Shown here: one piece after another, positions 1 through 6,236 of the stretch
Numbering within the stretch: the stretch's first letter is position 1
Layout: the number at the start of each line of letters is the position of its first letter
Origin: Cyclobacteriaceae bacterium
GTDB taxonomy: Bacteria > Bacteroidota > Bacteroidia > Cytophagales > Cyclobacteriaceae
Length of the DNA: 9,917 bases
Direction of reading: 5' to 3'
NCBI GenBank assembly: GCA_028289505.1
Contig: JANQPK010000447.1
Location: forward strand, 1 to 9,917
The notes under the pieces: model-generated
Databases searched by the model: none
What the model saw: only the letters and a program-made list of their open reading frames with translations
What the model was told of the DNA's origin: nothing
Translations under genes and position numbers: made by a program

Positions 1-1431
1 TGCCATCAGTTTCCAGATCCGGAGATACTGACAAAGAGAAGCTGGAACTTCCTGCTCACCGACATGGGGTTCAGACTAGGTATTATTGATTATCAGCCCA
101 TTGCCAATATCCCTCCCATAGCTATGTCTCATATGACCACCCGGGAAAAGATCCTGCATCAAGGTGCTGCAATTCCAAATCAACCACTGCTCAAAAAAAA
201 CGAATGGCTGGCAATTAGAGAGTATTACAACAAATCCGCACCCACCAGACCCAAAAGGCAACCTAAAAAACCAATAAGAAGCAGGAACTTGAATCAGTTC
301 AATCTGGTAGTGCCGACATACCAACCTCAAGCAGTAGTCTATACCTTAACTCGCGTTAATGAGGAGCAAGGAGGAATCTGGTTGGGAAATCAAAAAGATG
401 AAACGCTAACCAGGTTAGATCAGAACCTTGAGGTTTCAGATAAGTATCAGGTCAATCAGATCCTGGTCGATCTCGAGCTCGATCAAAACAGCCTGTACCT
501 ATTGTCAATTGGTGATCTTATGGGACGCTTCATTGGACAAGGCAATGGGATTCTGCACCAAAAAGATCCAGGTAAAATCAACTTTTATCGGCAAGATCAT
601 CTGGTGGAGCGGCTTCATCGACCGGTTGACTTGGAGATTGCCGACTTGGATCGAGATGGTGAAGACGAAATTGTGGTATCCAATTTTGGAGACCTCAGTG
701 GAAACATCTCTATCTACAGTAAAAATGGTGAATTGTTAAAGGAGCTTATCAATGCACCGGGTGCTATCCGTTGTCAAGTACACGACTTTGACGGTGATGG
801 CAGACCTGATATTGCTGCCTTAATGGGAGATGCCCGTGAAAATATCAGTATATTTTTCAATCAGGGGTCACATCTGTATGAAAGGAAAGAAGTGGTAAGC
901 ACCCACTCAGCATACGGTCATACCTACTTTGAATTACAGGATTTCAATCAGGATGGTCACATGGATTTTCTTACTGCTAATGGTGATACCGACGCCGACC
1001 CATTTAATACCCTTAAATACTATCATGGGGTGCGCATCTACGAAAATGACGGGGATAATAACTTTAAACTGGCCTATTTTTATCCCATGTATGGCGCTCA
1101 TTTTGCCAAAGCCAGTGATTTTGATCAAGATGGTGACCTGGATATTGCGGTAAGCGCATTTTTTCCAGATTTCTCCCAGGAAGATCCGGAGCAGTTTGTA
1201 TACCTGGAAAACAAAGGCGACTATAAATTCAAACCTATCACCCACCCTGAAACTTTTGGTGGCAGGTGGATGACCTTGGATATTGGAGACTACGACCTTG
1301 ACGGAGATGTTGATATTGTACTCGGTGGAGCCTACATTCCTTTGGGAATGGTAGTAGATTATCAGGATAAGTACAAAGAACTGGTCAAAGAGGGTAAGGC
1401 CCTCTTGGTGTTTGAGAATAAGCTTTTTTAG
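1..1431 (+). CDS. Cytochrome c-like / FG-GAP (VCBS) repeat protein, 5'-truncated by the window edge
   Basis: The frame is open from base 1, so the gene starts outside the window and the ATG at 64 is internal. The first visible residues are Cys-His, probably the end of a CxxCH heme site. A Met about 20 residues later, in MGFRLG, could be the axial ligand. The stretch ending in NEWLAIREYYNKSAP (nt 205-249) resembles the last helix of small cytochrome c domains. After a linker, five Asp-rich calcium-type loops follow at nt about 643, 784, 940, 1117 and 1288 (DLDRDGEDE, DFDGDGRPD, DFNQDGHMD, DFDQDGDLD, DYDLDGDVD), each followed by a hydrophobic strand. This is the integrin-like FG-GAP/VCBS beta-propeller pattern. 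The protein is inferred to be exported, since both heme attachment and Ca binding occur outside the cytoplasm, but its signal peptide is not visible. Substrate or partner is unknown; related proteins often sit beside sugar-catabolic genes. The family call is firm, the heme call moderate. Confidence 0.85.
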   Translation, partial: CHQFPDPEILTKRSWNFLLTDMGFRLGIIDYQPIANIPPIAMSHMTTREKILHQGAAIPNQPLLKKNEWLAIREYYNKSAPTRPKRQPKKPIRSRNLNQFNLVVPTYQPQAVVYTLTRVNEEQGGIWLGNQKDETLTRLDQNLEVSDKYQVNQILVDLELDQNSLYLLSIGDLMGRFIGQGNGILHQKDPGKINFYRQDHLVERLHRPVDLEIADLDRDGEDEIVVSNFGDLSGNISIYSKNGELLKELINAPGAIRCQVHDFDGDGRPDIAALMGDARENISIFFNQGSHLYERKEVVSTHSAYGHTYFELQDFNQDGHMDFLTANGDTDADPFNTLKYYHGVRIYENDGDNNFKLAYFYPMYGAHFAKASDFDQDGDLDIAVSAFFPDFSQEDPEQFVYLENKGDYKFKPITHPETFGGRWMTLDIGDYDLDGDVDIVLGGAYIPLGMVVDYQDKYKELVKEGKALLVFENKLF

Positions 1432-1436
1432 TAGAG

Positions 1437-1454
1437 CTTAATTTTAAGTTTTTT
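1437..1454 (+). terminator. Weak candidate terminator after the FG-GAP gene
   Basis: CTTAA (1437-1441) and TTAAG (1444-1448) form a short AU-rich stem with a 2-base spacer, followed at once by six T residues (1449-1454). It starts 6 bases past the stop codon. Further A-U and G-U pairs could extend the stem outward. The stem is weak, so this is a candidate only. Confidence 0.35.
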
Positions 1455-1459
1455 GTTGA

Positions 1460-1494
1460 ACCGCTAAAAACTAAGAACTCAACACTCAACACTA
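1460..1494. repeat. Degenerate 7-bp tandem repeat (five units) at the 3' end of the Tat-type TIM-barrel gene
   Basis: Read on the plus strand in blocks of seven: ACCGCTA, AAAACTA, AGAACTC, AACACTC, AACACTA. All fit A-N-N-N-C-T-(A/C). The exact period-7 core runs from 1477 to 1493. The last unit includes the stop codon (TAG on the minus strand, 1492-1494) of the gene ending here. Similar heptamer arrays with different sequences lie after uxuA and after the S9 peptidase gene. Confidence 0.7.
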
Positions 1495-2445
1495 GGAAGA
1501 GGTCCACATGCGGTGAACAAACTCCAGATCCTTCCGCATGGCATTATAAACCTGGTCTGGTGATCCTTCCAATTCACGTGCTCCGTGTTCGGCCCCCCCG
1601 ATGGGATATTCCAAATGCAGTGTAGCTGGAACTTCCACCTGATATTGCTTAAGCAATGCAAAGTACCGTTTGAAATCCACCATTCCTTCTCCCATTGGGA
1701 CATTTACCGTTTCCCATTTACCATCCCGTTGCTCCCATCTGAAATCCTTTAGGGCAATGGTTTTTATCCTCTGATGAACCAATCTCAATCCGGTTTCCCA
1801 AGACCTGCCACCCTCCACTGTAGCATGACGGATGTCGTACTGCAGACCAGTACTTTGATTATCAGCATCTTTAAAAATCTCATATAATTCGAACATGGAG
1901 GCACCGACATAGTTTCCAGCATGATTCTGATAACACCCCATTAAACCAAGTTCACTATTGATTTCACCCAAGGCCTGCGCTTGTTTTTTGAAGGTTTTTA
2001 AGTCATCTGGGATGCTTCCGTCTTTGGTATAGCGGAAATAAGCCATTCTGTAATATTTCATTCCCAAAGATGCTGCTGTCTTTAAGACAGTTTGTTGGAC
2101 AGGATCCAAGGGATCATTAACTCCACTAGCCATCATTATCGGGGCTAACCCTGCCTTGTCCATAGCCTCAACTGCTACCGGTAGATCCTGTTTTACCCGC
2201 CCCGGTAAAACATGTCCTTTTGGTCTTACGGTTAAATCTACCCCATCAAAACCGATCTCCGCCGCCATCTTGGCCATCTCGGGGTAATCTAAAAACTGCA
2301 GGTGCTTGGAAAATACGCTAACATGCAATTTATTCTGTTTTTCAATATTACAACCTATAACCGATGGCCCTGTGAAAGCTAGGCCTGCAGCTGCTCCCAT
2401 TCCAGTTTTGATGAAATTTCTTCTGCAATATGATGGTTTGTTCAT
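1492..2445 (-). CDS. Tat-exported sugar phosphate isomerase/epimerase-like TIM-barrel lipoprotein
   Basis: This is a 317-residue protein of the xylose isomerase-like TIM barrel superfamily (AP_endonuc_2 type). The N-terminus has a twin-arginine signal: RRNFIK at residues 8-13, an Ala/Gly-rich segment at 15-28, then SVIGC with Cys32 as a plausible lipidation site. Barrel motifs include FDGVDLTVRP (66-75), YRMAYFRY (132-139), YQNHAGNY (172-179), QYDIRHA (202-208), ALKDFRW (231-237) and HLEYP (277-281). Asp204, His207, Asp234 and Glu279 are candidate metal or catalytic residues. The ATG at 2445 lies 5 bases after the stop of the gene before it, with no Shine-Dalgarno sequence, so translational coupling is likely. 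Family members isomerise, epimerise or lyse sugars and keto-sugars, and the exact reaction cannot be read here. Because it is exported, a non-phosphorylated sugar substrate is more likely than the family name suggests. The heptamer repeat overlaps its stop codon. Confidence 0.85.
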   Translation of the reverse strand: MNKPSYCRRNFIKTGMGAAAGLAFTGPSVIGCNIEKQNKLHVSVFSKHLQFLDYPEMAKMAAEIGFDGVDLTVRPKGHVLPGRVKQDLPVAVEAMDKAGLAPIMMASGVNDPLDPVQQTVLKTAASLGMKYYRMAYFRYTKDGSIPDDLKTFKKQAQALGEINSELGLMGCYQNHAGNYVGASMFELYEIFKDADNQSTGLQYDIRHATVEGGRSWETGLRLVHQRIKTIALKDFRWEQRDGKWETVNVPMGEGMVDFKRYFALLKQYQVEVPATLHLEYPIGGAEHGARELEGSPDQVYNAMRKDLEFVHRMWTSS

Positions 2446-2450
2446 GGTGA

Positions 2451-3338
2451 TTACAGTGTCTTGGTTATTTGTTCTAATCCCAGGATATTTCTTTTCAGAA
2501 CCTGCTCCACATCCTCTTGTTCAAGATGACCAATGATCCCGATATGGCCATCGAACCCAGACTCCACCAGAGCCTTCAGCATTTCAGCCTCGCGTTGCCC
2601 CTGCCCTACTGTCAATATTTTGGGGCCGTTTTCATTCATGCCATTGATATTAACTGTATTCAAGTAAGGAAGCATTAGCTCCAATAATTCTGGGAACTGG
2701 TCGATTTGCTGATGTGCATGATGAAAATTATATACGATTCCAATATCATTAAGCCCGCTCTTTTCTATGATGTCTACCTGATTACGAGGATCTCCGAACC
2801 AGGACCCATGGTTGTATAGCATTAATTTACAACCTACATCAGCGGCTTTTTGATGTAGTATGTTGACTGACTCAACGGCCTTTTCTAATGTAGCCGCATC
2901 ATCCAGTCCTTCAAAGTATCCGTCGCTAAACGACATCCAGATATCGCAGGAAATATCCAAGGAGTCCAGGTAGTGAAGCAGCTGTTGATTTCCCTTGTTT
3001 AGCAGGTCGTCTCCTTGTCCGTCGATCCACCACCACACTGAAGTCAACTCAATTTGTTTTTGATTCAGCAGGTCAACTTCCTCTGGAAAACTTGGCAGGT
3101 GCTGATCCCTCCAGTCATAGGCAAACTTGGTAAACCCTAACTGTTCAAGCATATCTACCCTGGCAACTGGACCGCGTGCTTCGCTGTCAAAAGGCACCAC
3201 ACACCAGGCCAATAGGTTTTCCATGTCATAAATTGCCGGGGTTTCGGCAATCTCTACCTGGGGCTGGGAATTTTCAGTTTGGCTTTTTTGGCAAGCCCCT
3301 GAAATCAATAGTGTAAGTAAAAATATGCTAAGCCGCAT
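2451..3338 (-). CDS. Sec-exported TIM-barrel (sugar phosphate isomerase/epimerase-like) lipoprotein
   Basis: I place the start at the ATG at 3338 (295 residues). From there the protein opens with MRLSIFLLTLLISGAC, a compact lipoprotein signal with Cys16 as the acylated residue. The frame stays open to an upstream ATG at 3401, but that would add 21 residues before the signal peptide and cover the promoter region. The mature part starts with a polar Gln/Ser/Glu linker, then a xylose isomerase-like TIM barrel: FTKFAYDW, a Trp-rich strand with SVWWWIDGQ, LMLYNHGSWFGDP (about 172-184), IVYNFHHAHQQ (about 201-211) and NTVNINGMN (about 227-235). The Asn-His and His-His pairs are candidate metal or substrate ligands. 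It is first in a two-gene unit with the Tat-type TIM barrel downstream (5-bp gap), so the two probably act together. The substrate is unknown. It diverges from uxuA, suggesting a shared regulatory input. Confidence 0.83.
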   Translation of the reverse strand: MRLSIFLLTLLISGACQKSQTENSQPQVEIAETPAIYDMENLLAWCVVPFDSEARGPVARVDMLEQLGFTKFAYDWRDQHLPSFPEEVDLLNQKQIELTSVWWWIDGQGDDLLNKGNQQLLHYLDSLDISCDIWMSFSDGYFEGLDDAATLEKAVESVNILHQKAADVGCKLMLYNHGSWFGDPRNQVDIIEKSGLNDIGIVYNFHHAHQQIDQFPELLELMLPYLNTVNINGMNENGPKILTVGQGQREAEMLKALVESGFDGHIGIIGHLEQEDVEQVLKRNILGLEQITKTL

Positions 3339-3371
3339 TAAGTTATTTTTACTTAAAATAATGGATTGGAG

Positions 3372-3401
3372 CCAATATATGATACTTTTGTATCCATTCA
3401 A
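3372..3401 (-). promoter_or_regulatory. Candidate promoter for the TIM-barrel lipoprotein operon
   Basis: On the minus strand, TTG (plus coordinates 3399-3401) and TATATTGG (3372-3379) are separated by 19 bases. This resembles the Bacteroidetes -33 TTG / -7 TAnnTTTG promoter with one mismatch in the -7 box. It lies 34 bases upstream of the chosen start at 3338, which also supports that start over the one at 3401. Confidence 0.4.
3381..3394. promoter_or_regulatory. uxuA -7 box inside a short inverted repeat, possible operator
   Basis: The plus strand carries TACTTTTG (3383-3390), an exact match to the Bacteroidetes -7 motif TAnnTTTG, 38 bases upstream of the uxuA start. No well-spaced -33 TTG was found; the nearest (3366-3368) is only 14 bases away. 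GATAC (3381-3385) and GTATC (3390-3394) form a 5-bp inverted repeat around TTTT that covers the -7 box and lies between the -33 and -7 elements of the opposite-strand promoter. A regulator binding here could affect both directions. Confidence 0.4.
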
Positions 3402-3428
3402 TCCTGCAATTACTCAAACTAGCTTTAA

Positions 3429-4601
3429 ATGCCACAAAAAACAATCGGTCTGGAGGAAACCTGGAGATGGTATGGTCCTAATGACCCGGTTAAGCTCAGC
3501 TATATCAGACAAGCCGGTGCCACAGGCATCGTTACTGCTCTCCACCAGGTCGCTATCGGTGCCGTCTGGCAGCGAGATGCTATCAGGGCCAGAAAAGAAG
3601 ATATCGAACACCATGGGCTGAGATGGTCAGTGGTAGAAAGTCTGCCTATTCACGAGGATATTAAAACTCAAAATGGCAACTTCTCTGATCTTATTGAGAA
3701 CTATAAGACGTCGATGGAAAACCTGGCGAAAGAAGGGGTAAAAACCATCTGTTATAATGTAATGCCAGTTTTGGATTGGACACGTACCGATTTGGACTAC
3801 ACGGTGAAAGATGGATCCTCTGCGCTTAACTTTGATTGGGTTACGCTTTGTGCATTTGACCTGTTTATTTTGAAGCGGACACAAGCTGAGTCCGACTATT
3901 CAAAGAAGATTGTGCGCTGGGCTGAAGACTGGTACCAGAACTGTACTTCATCAGAAAAGAAGAAACTAGTGAATACCATGGTGGCGGGCCTGCCCGGAAC
4001 TGACCAGGGTTTTGATATGAACCATTTCAAGACTGCAGTTGAAAAATACCACAACATCTCACCTGACCGGTATGTGGAGCATCTGCGTCATTTCCTGACC
4101 CAAATAATTCCAGTTGCGGAAGAGCTAGGAATCAATATGTGCGTCCATCCGGATGACCCTCCATTCGGTATCCTGGGATTACCAAGAGTGATGAGTTCTG
4201 ATACAGATATCAAGCGATATCTGGATCTGTATGACAGTCCCAACCACGGACTTACCCTCTGCACAGGTTCTCTTGGTGCGGACCCGGAAAACGATGTAGT
4301 AGCCATTGCCAAAAAGTATCAAAAGCGAATTCATTTCGTGCACCTCAGAAACGTAACCAGCTATGGCTATCGGTCCTTCTATGAGGACAACCATTTGGAA
4401 GGACTGGTAGACATGCCAGCAGTGATCAGAATCTTGGATAAGGCCTCCTCAGGACGTAAGATACTGCTACCATTTAGGCCCGACCATGGTCATGTGGTAG
4501 CTAAAGCTTGTGAACCCTCAGACCTGCCAGGTTACCCCTATATTGGCAGATTAAGAGGCCTGTCAGAACTCAGGGGATTGATTCTAGGACTGAAGTCCTA
4601 G
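3429..4601 (+). CDS. uxuA: Mannonate dehydratase (EC 4.2.1.8)
   Basis: The 390-residue product matches the family in length and motifs and appears complete. UxuA dehydrates D-mannonate to 2-keto-3-deoxy-D-gluconate in the cytoplasm, in hexuronate catabolism after fructuronate reduction. Visible family features are the N-terminal ETWRWYGPNDPV (10-21), TGIVTALHQV (32-41), VVESLPIHEDIK (68-79), ICYNVMPVLDWTRT (107-120), MCVHPDDPP (237-245), CTGSLGA (278-284), FVHLRNV (303-309) and LPFRPDHGH (347-355). By comparison with known UxuA structures, Cys278, His305 and Asp352 should bind the divalent metal, His353 is the likely catalytic residue, and a Tyr in GYPYIGRLRG (368-377) is also expected in the active site. 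No signal peptide is present, unlike the neighbours on both sides. It is divergent from the TIM-barrel pair and convergent with the sulfatase gene. uxuB, kdgK and kdgA are not in the window. The last codons and stop lie inside a perfect inverted repeat. Confidence 0.96.
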   Translation: MPQKTIGLEETWRWYGPNDPVKLSYIRQAGATGIVTALHQVAIGAVWQRDAIRARKEDIEHHGLRWSVVESLPIHEDIKTQNGNFSDLIENYKTSMENLAKEGVKTICYNVMPVLDWTRTDLDYTVKDGSSALNFDWVTLCAFDLFILKRTQAESDYSKKIVRWAEDWYQNCTSSEKKKLVNTMVAGLPGTDQGFDMNHFKTAVEKYHNISPDRYVEHLRHFLTQIIPVAEELGINMCVHPDDPPFGILGLPRVMSSDTDIKRYLDLYDSPNHGLTLCTGSLGADPENDVVAIAKKYQKRIHFVHLRNVTSYGYRSFYEDNHLEGLVDMPAVIRILDKASSGRKILLPFRPDHGHVVAKACEPSDLPGYPYIGRLRGLSELRGLILGLKS

Positions 4602-4608
4602 AATCAAT
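4577..4608. terminator. Perfect 15-bp inverted repeat spanning the uxuA stop codon; possible bidirectional terminator
   Basis: ATTGATTCTAGGACT (4577-4591) is followed by GA and then its exact reverse complement AGTCCTAGAATCAAT (4594-4608). G-U and G-C pairs could lengthen the RNA stem to about 4574-4611. The left arm and part of the right arm encode the last residues of UxuA, and the stop codon (4599-4601) is in the right arm. It lies between the convergent uxuA and sulfatase genes, so it could end transcription from both sides. There is no long T run on either strand, so classic intrinsic termination is not certain; it could instead protect mRNA 3' ends. Confidence 0.6.
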
Positions 4609-4610
4609 TT

Positions 4611-4631
4611 CGAATGACGAATGACGAAATA
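4611..4631. repeat. 7-bp tandem repeat downstream of uxuA
   Basis: The units are CGAATGA, CGAATGA and CGAAATA on the plus strand. The array starts 9 bases past the uxuA stop, just after the inverted repeat, in the gap between two convergent genes. Its period matches the arrays at 1460-1494 and 7384-7411, but its sequence does not. Confidence 0.65.
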
Positions 4632-4651
4632 CACACGGCTTTCATCGTAAT

Positions 4652-6175
4652 TTATTTACCTACCCCAGTAGACAATTTTTCCATTACCTGATCTAGAGAA
4701 AAGCTGGCCGCTTTTTGCCTGGGGGGATAATCCACAAAAGTAGCCAGGAAATTACCCACATATTCCTGTGCCGGCACCAGCATAAAAGCGTGATCGAGCA
4801 ACCAGTCAAAATAGGTGTTGGAGGTTTTTTGAGCCCTTTCATAGGGATCCCGTCTCAAATTAAACATCAAAGGTACCCTGAGCGGAACAAAGGGCTCCAT
4901 CCAGGCTTGAAACGTAGCCTCGGCCCGTTGCTCCATAAAGATCATTTTCCAGTCTTTGTAACGAAGTGCTGTTAAATCTCCATCGTCAGAAAAGTAAAAG
5001 ATCTCGTCCCTAGGGGCCTCATCACTTTTACCAGTTAAATATGGTAAAAAGTTATACCCATCTAGGTGAACTTTATAGTTTCGACCTATAGCCCCATGAC
5101 CAGTTAATAACTTGCTTTTAATGTCCGCATCGCCGGCGACAGCCACAAATGTGGGAAACCAGTCCATGTGATGCATGATTTCATTTGAAATGCTTCCGGC
5201 TGCAATTTTACCAGGCCACCGCACCATGGCTGGAACTCTCCAGCCCCCTTCCCAATTGGTGTTTTTCTCTCCCCTGAATGGAGTAGCAGCAGCATCAGGC
5301 CAGGTATTGTAATGAGGACCATTATCAGTGCTGTAGAACACCAGGGTATTATCGGCAATACCCAACTCATCCAATAACTGCAGTAGTTGACCCACATGCA
5401 GATCGTGCTCCACCATACCATCCGAATATTCATCTTGTCCTGATATTCCTCGATTTTCTGCTTTTACATGGGTTCTGAAGTGCATCCTAGTCCCATTCCA
5501 CCAACAGAAAAAAGGCTTACTAGCGTCGTTTTGACGTTTAATGAAGTCAATAGCAGCAGCAACAGTTTCATCGTCTACAGTTTCCATACGCTTCTTGGTA
5601 AGAGGTCCAGTATCTTCAATACGACCATCTGCGGAAGACTTAATTACCCCTCTTGGACCATATTTCTTCCTGAATTCAGGATCTTTCGGATAGTCAGGCA
5701 ATTCGGGCTCTTCTTCGGCATTCAAGTGATATAAATTCCCCAGAAACTCGTCGAAACCATGGTTAGTTGGTAAATGCTCATCCCGGTCCCCCAGGTGATT
5801 TTTGCCAAACTGTCCAGTAGCATAGCCCATCGATTTGAGTATACCGGCAATAGTAGGGTCTTCTTCCCGCATCCCCAACTCGGCTCCTGGAAGGCCCACC
5901 TTGCTTAGTCCGGTCCGAAATACACTTTGACCAGTAATGAAACTTGAACGACCTGCGGTGCAACTTTGCTCGCCATAGTAGTCGGTAAAGATCATTCCTT
6001 CCCTGGCAATACGATCGATATTGGGAGTATTATACCCCATCATACCCATGGTATAAGCACTGAGATTGGATCTTCCAATATCATCTCCCCAAATCACCAG
6101 GATATTGGGTTTATCCTGAGCGTCAATGGTTATTGCCAGAGCACTCAAAAAGCAAATCAAAAAAGTTCTAATCAT
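4652..6175 (-). CDS. Secreted arylsulfatase-family sulfatase (formylglycine type)
   Basis: This is a 507-residue protein of the alkaline phosphatase-like sulfatase superfamily (S1 type). Residues 1-19 form a Sec signal peptide ending near TIDA, before QDKPNILVIWGDD, so the enzyme should act in the periplasm or outside. Asp31 and Asp32 are the expected metal ligands. SCTAGRSSF at 71-79 is the sulfatase signature in its C-x-A-x-R form: Cys72 would be converted to formylglycine by a maturase, which is not in the window, and Arg76 stabilises it. Further active-site residues are Lys125 and His127 in FGKNHLG, His232 in RMHFRTH, Asp284-Asn285 in STDNGPH and Lys304 in RGEKNTNWEGGWR. It would release sulfate from sulfate esters, perhaps on algal glycans or small aryl sulfates; the sequence does not tell which. 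It lies 61 bases behind the HAD hydrolase gene on the same strand and is probably cotranscribed with it. Confidence 0.94.
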   Translation of the reverse strand: MIRTFLICFLSALAITIDAQDKPNILVIWGDDIGRSNLSAYTMGMMGYNTPNIDRIAREGMIFTDYYGEQSCTAGRSSFITGQSVFRTGLSKVGLPGAELGMREEDPTIAGILKSMGYATGQFGKNHLGDRDEHLPTNHGFDEFLGNLYHLNAEEEPELPDYPKDPEFRKKYGPRGVIKSSADGRIEDTGPLTKKRMETVDDETVAAAIDFIKRQNDASKPFFCWWNGTRMHFRTHVKAENRGISGQDEYSDGMVEHDLHVGQLLQLLDELGIADNTLVFYSTDNGPHYNTWPDAAATPFRGEKNTNWEGGWRVPAMVRWPGKIAAGSISNEIMHHMDWFPTFVAVAGDADIKSKLLTGHGAIGRNYKVHLDGYNFLPYLTGKSDEAPRDEIFYFSDDGDLTALRYKDWKMIFMEQRAEATFQAWMEPFVPLRVPLMFNLRRDPYERAQKTSNTYFDWLLDHAFMLVPAQEYVGNFLATFVDYPPRQKAASFSLDQVMEKLSTGVGK

Positions 6176-6236
6176 GATGTTAAGTTATAGTGGTTTGTAT
6201 GATATGAAATTCAAACAGTGGCTAGTGGGCAATTGT
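6176..6236 (-). other. Short gap between the HAD and sulfatase genes
   Basis: This is 61 bases with no TAnnTTTG match on the minus strand and no stable hairpin, consistent with cotranscription. Just after the HAD stop codon the minus strand has CCACT twice with 7-base spacing, a faint echo of the heptamer arrays seen after other genes. It is too short to call a repeat. Confidence 0.4.

Noticed and set aside
76..330. 84-residue open frame on the minus strand inside the FG-GAP gene
   Set aside because: It is antisense to a clearly coding frame, has no recognisable motif and is Cys/Trp-rich in the way of shadow frames.
3339..3401. N-terminal extension of the first TIM-barrel lipoprotein to the ATG at 3401
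   Set aside because: It would place 21 residues ahead of a textbook lipoprotein signal and cover the promoter-like elements; the ATG at 3338 is preferred.
5104..5433. 109-residue open frame on the minus strand inside the sulfatase gene
   Set aside because: It is an out-of-frame overlap with the sulfatase in the region of its DNG and Lys motifs, and has no domain of its own.
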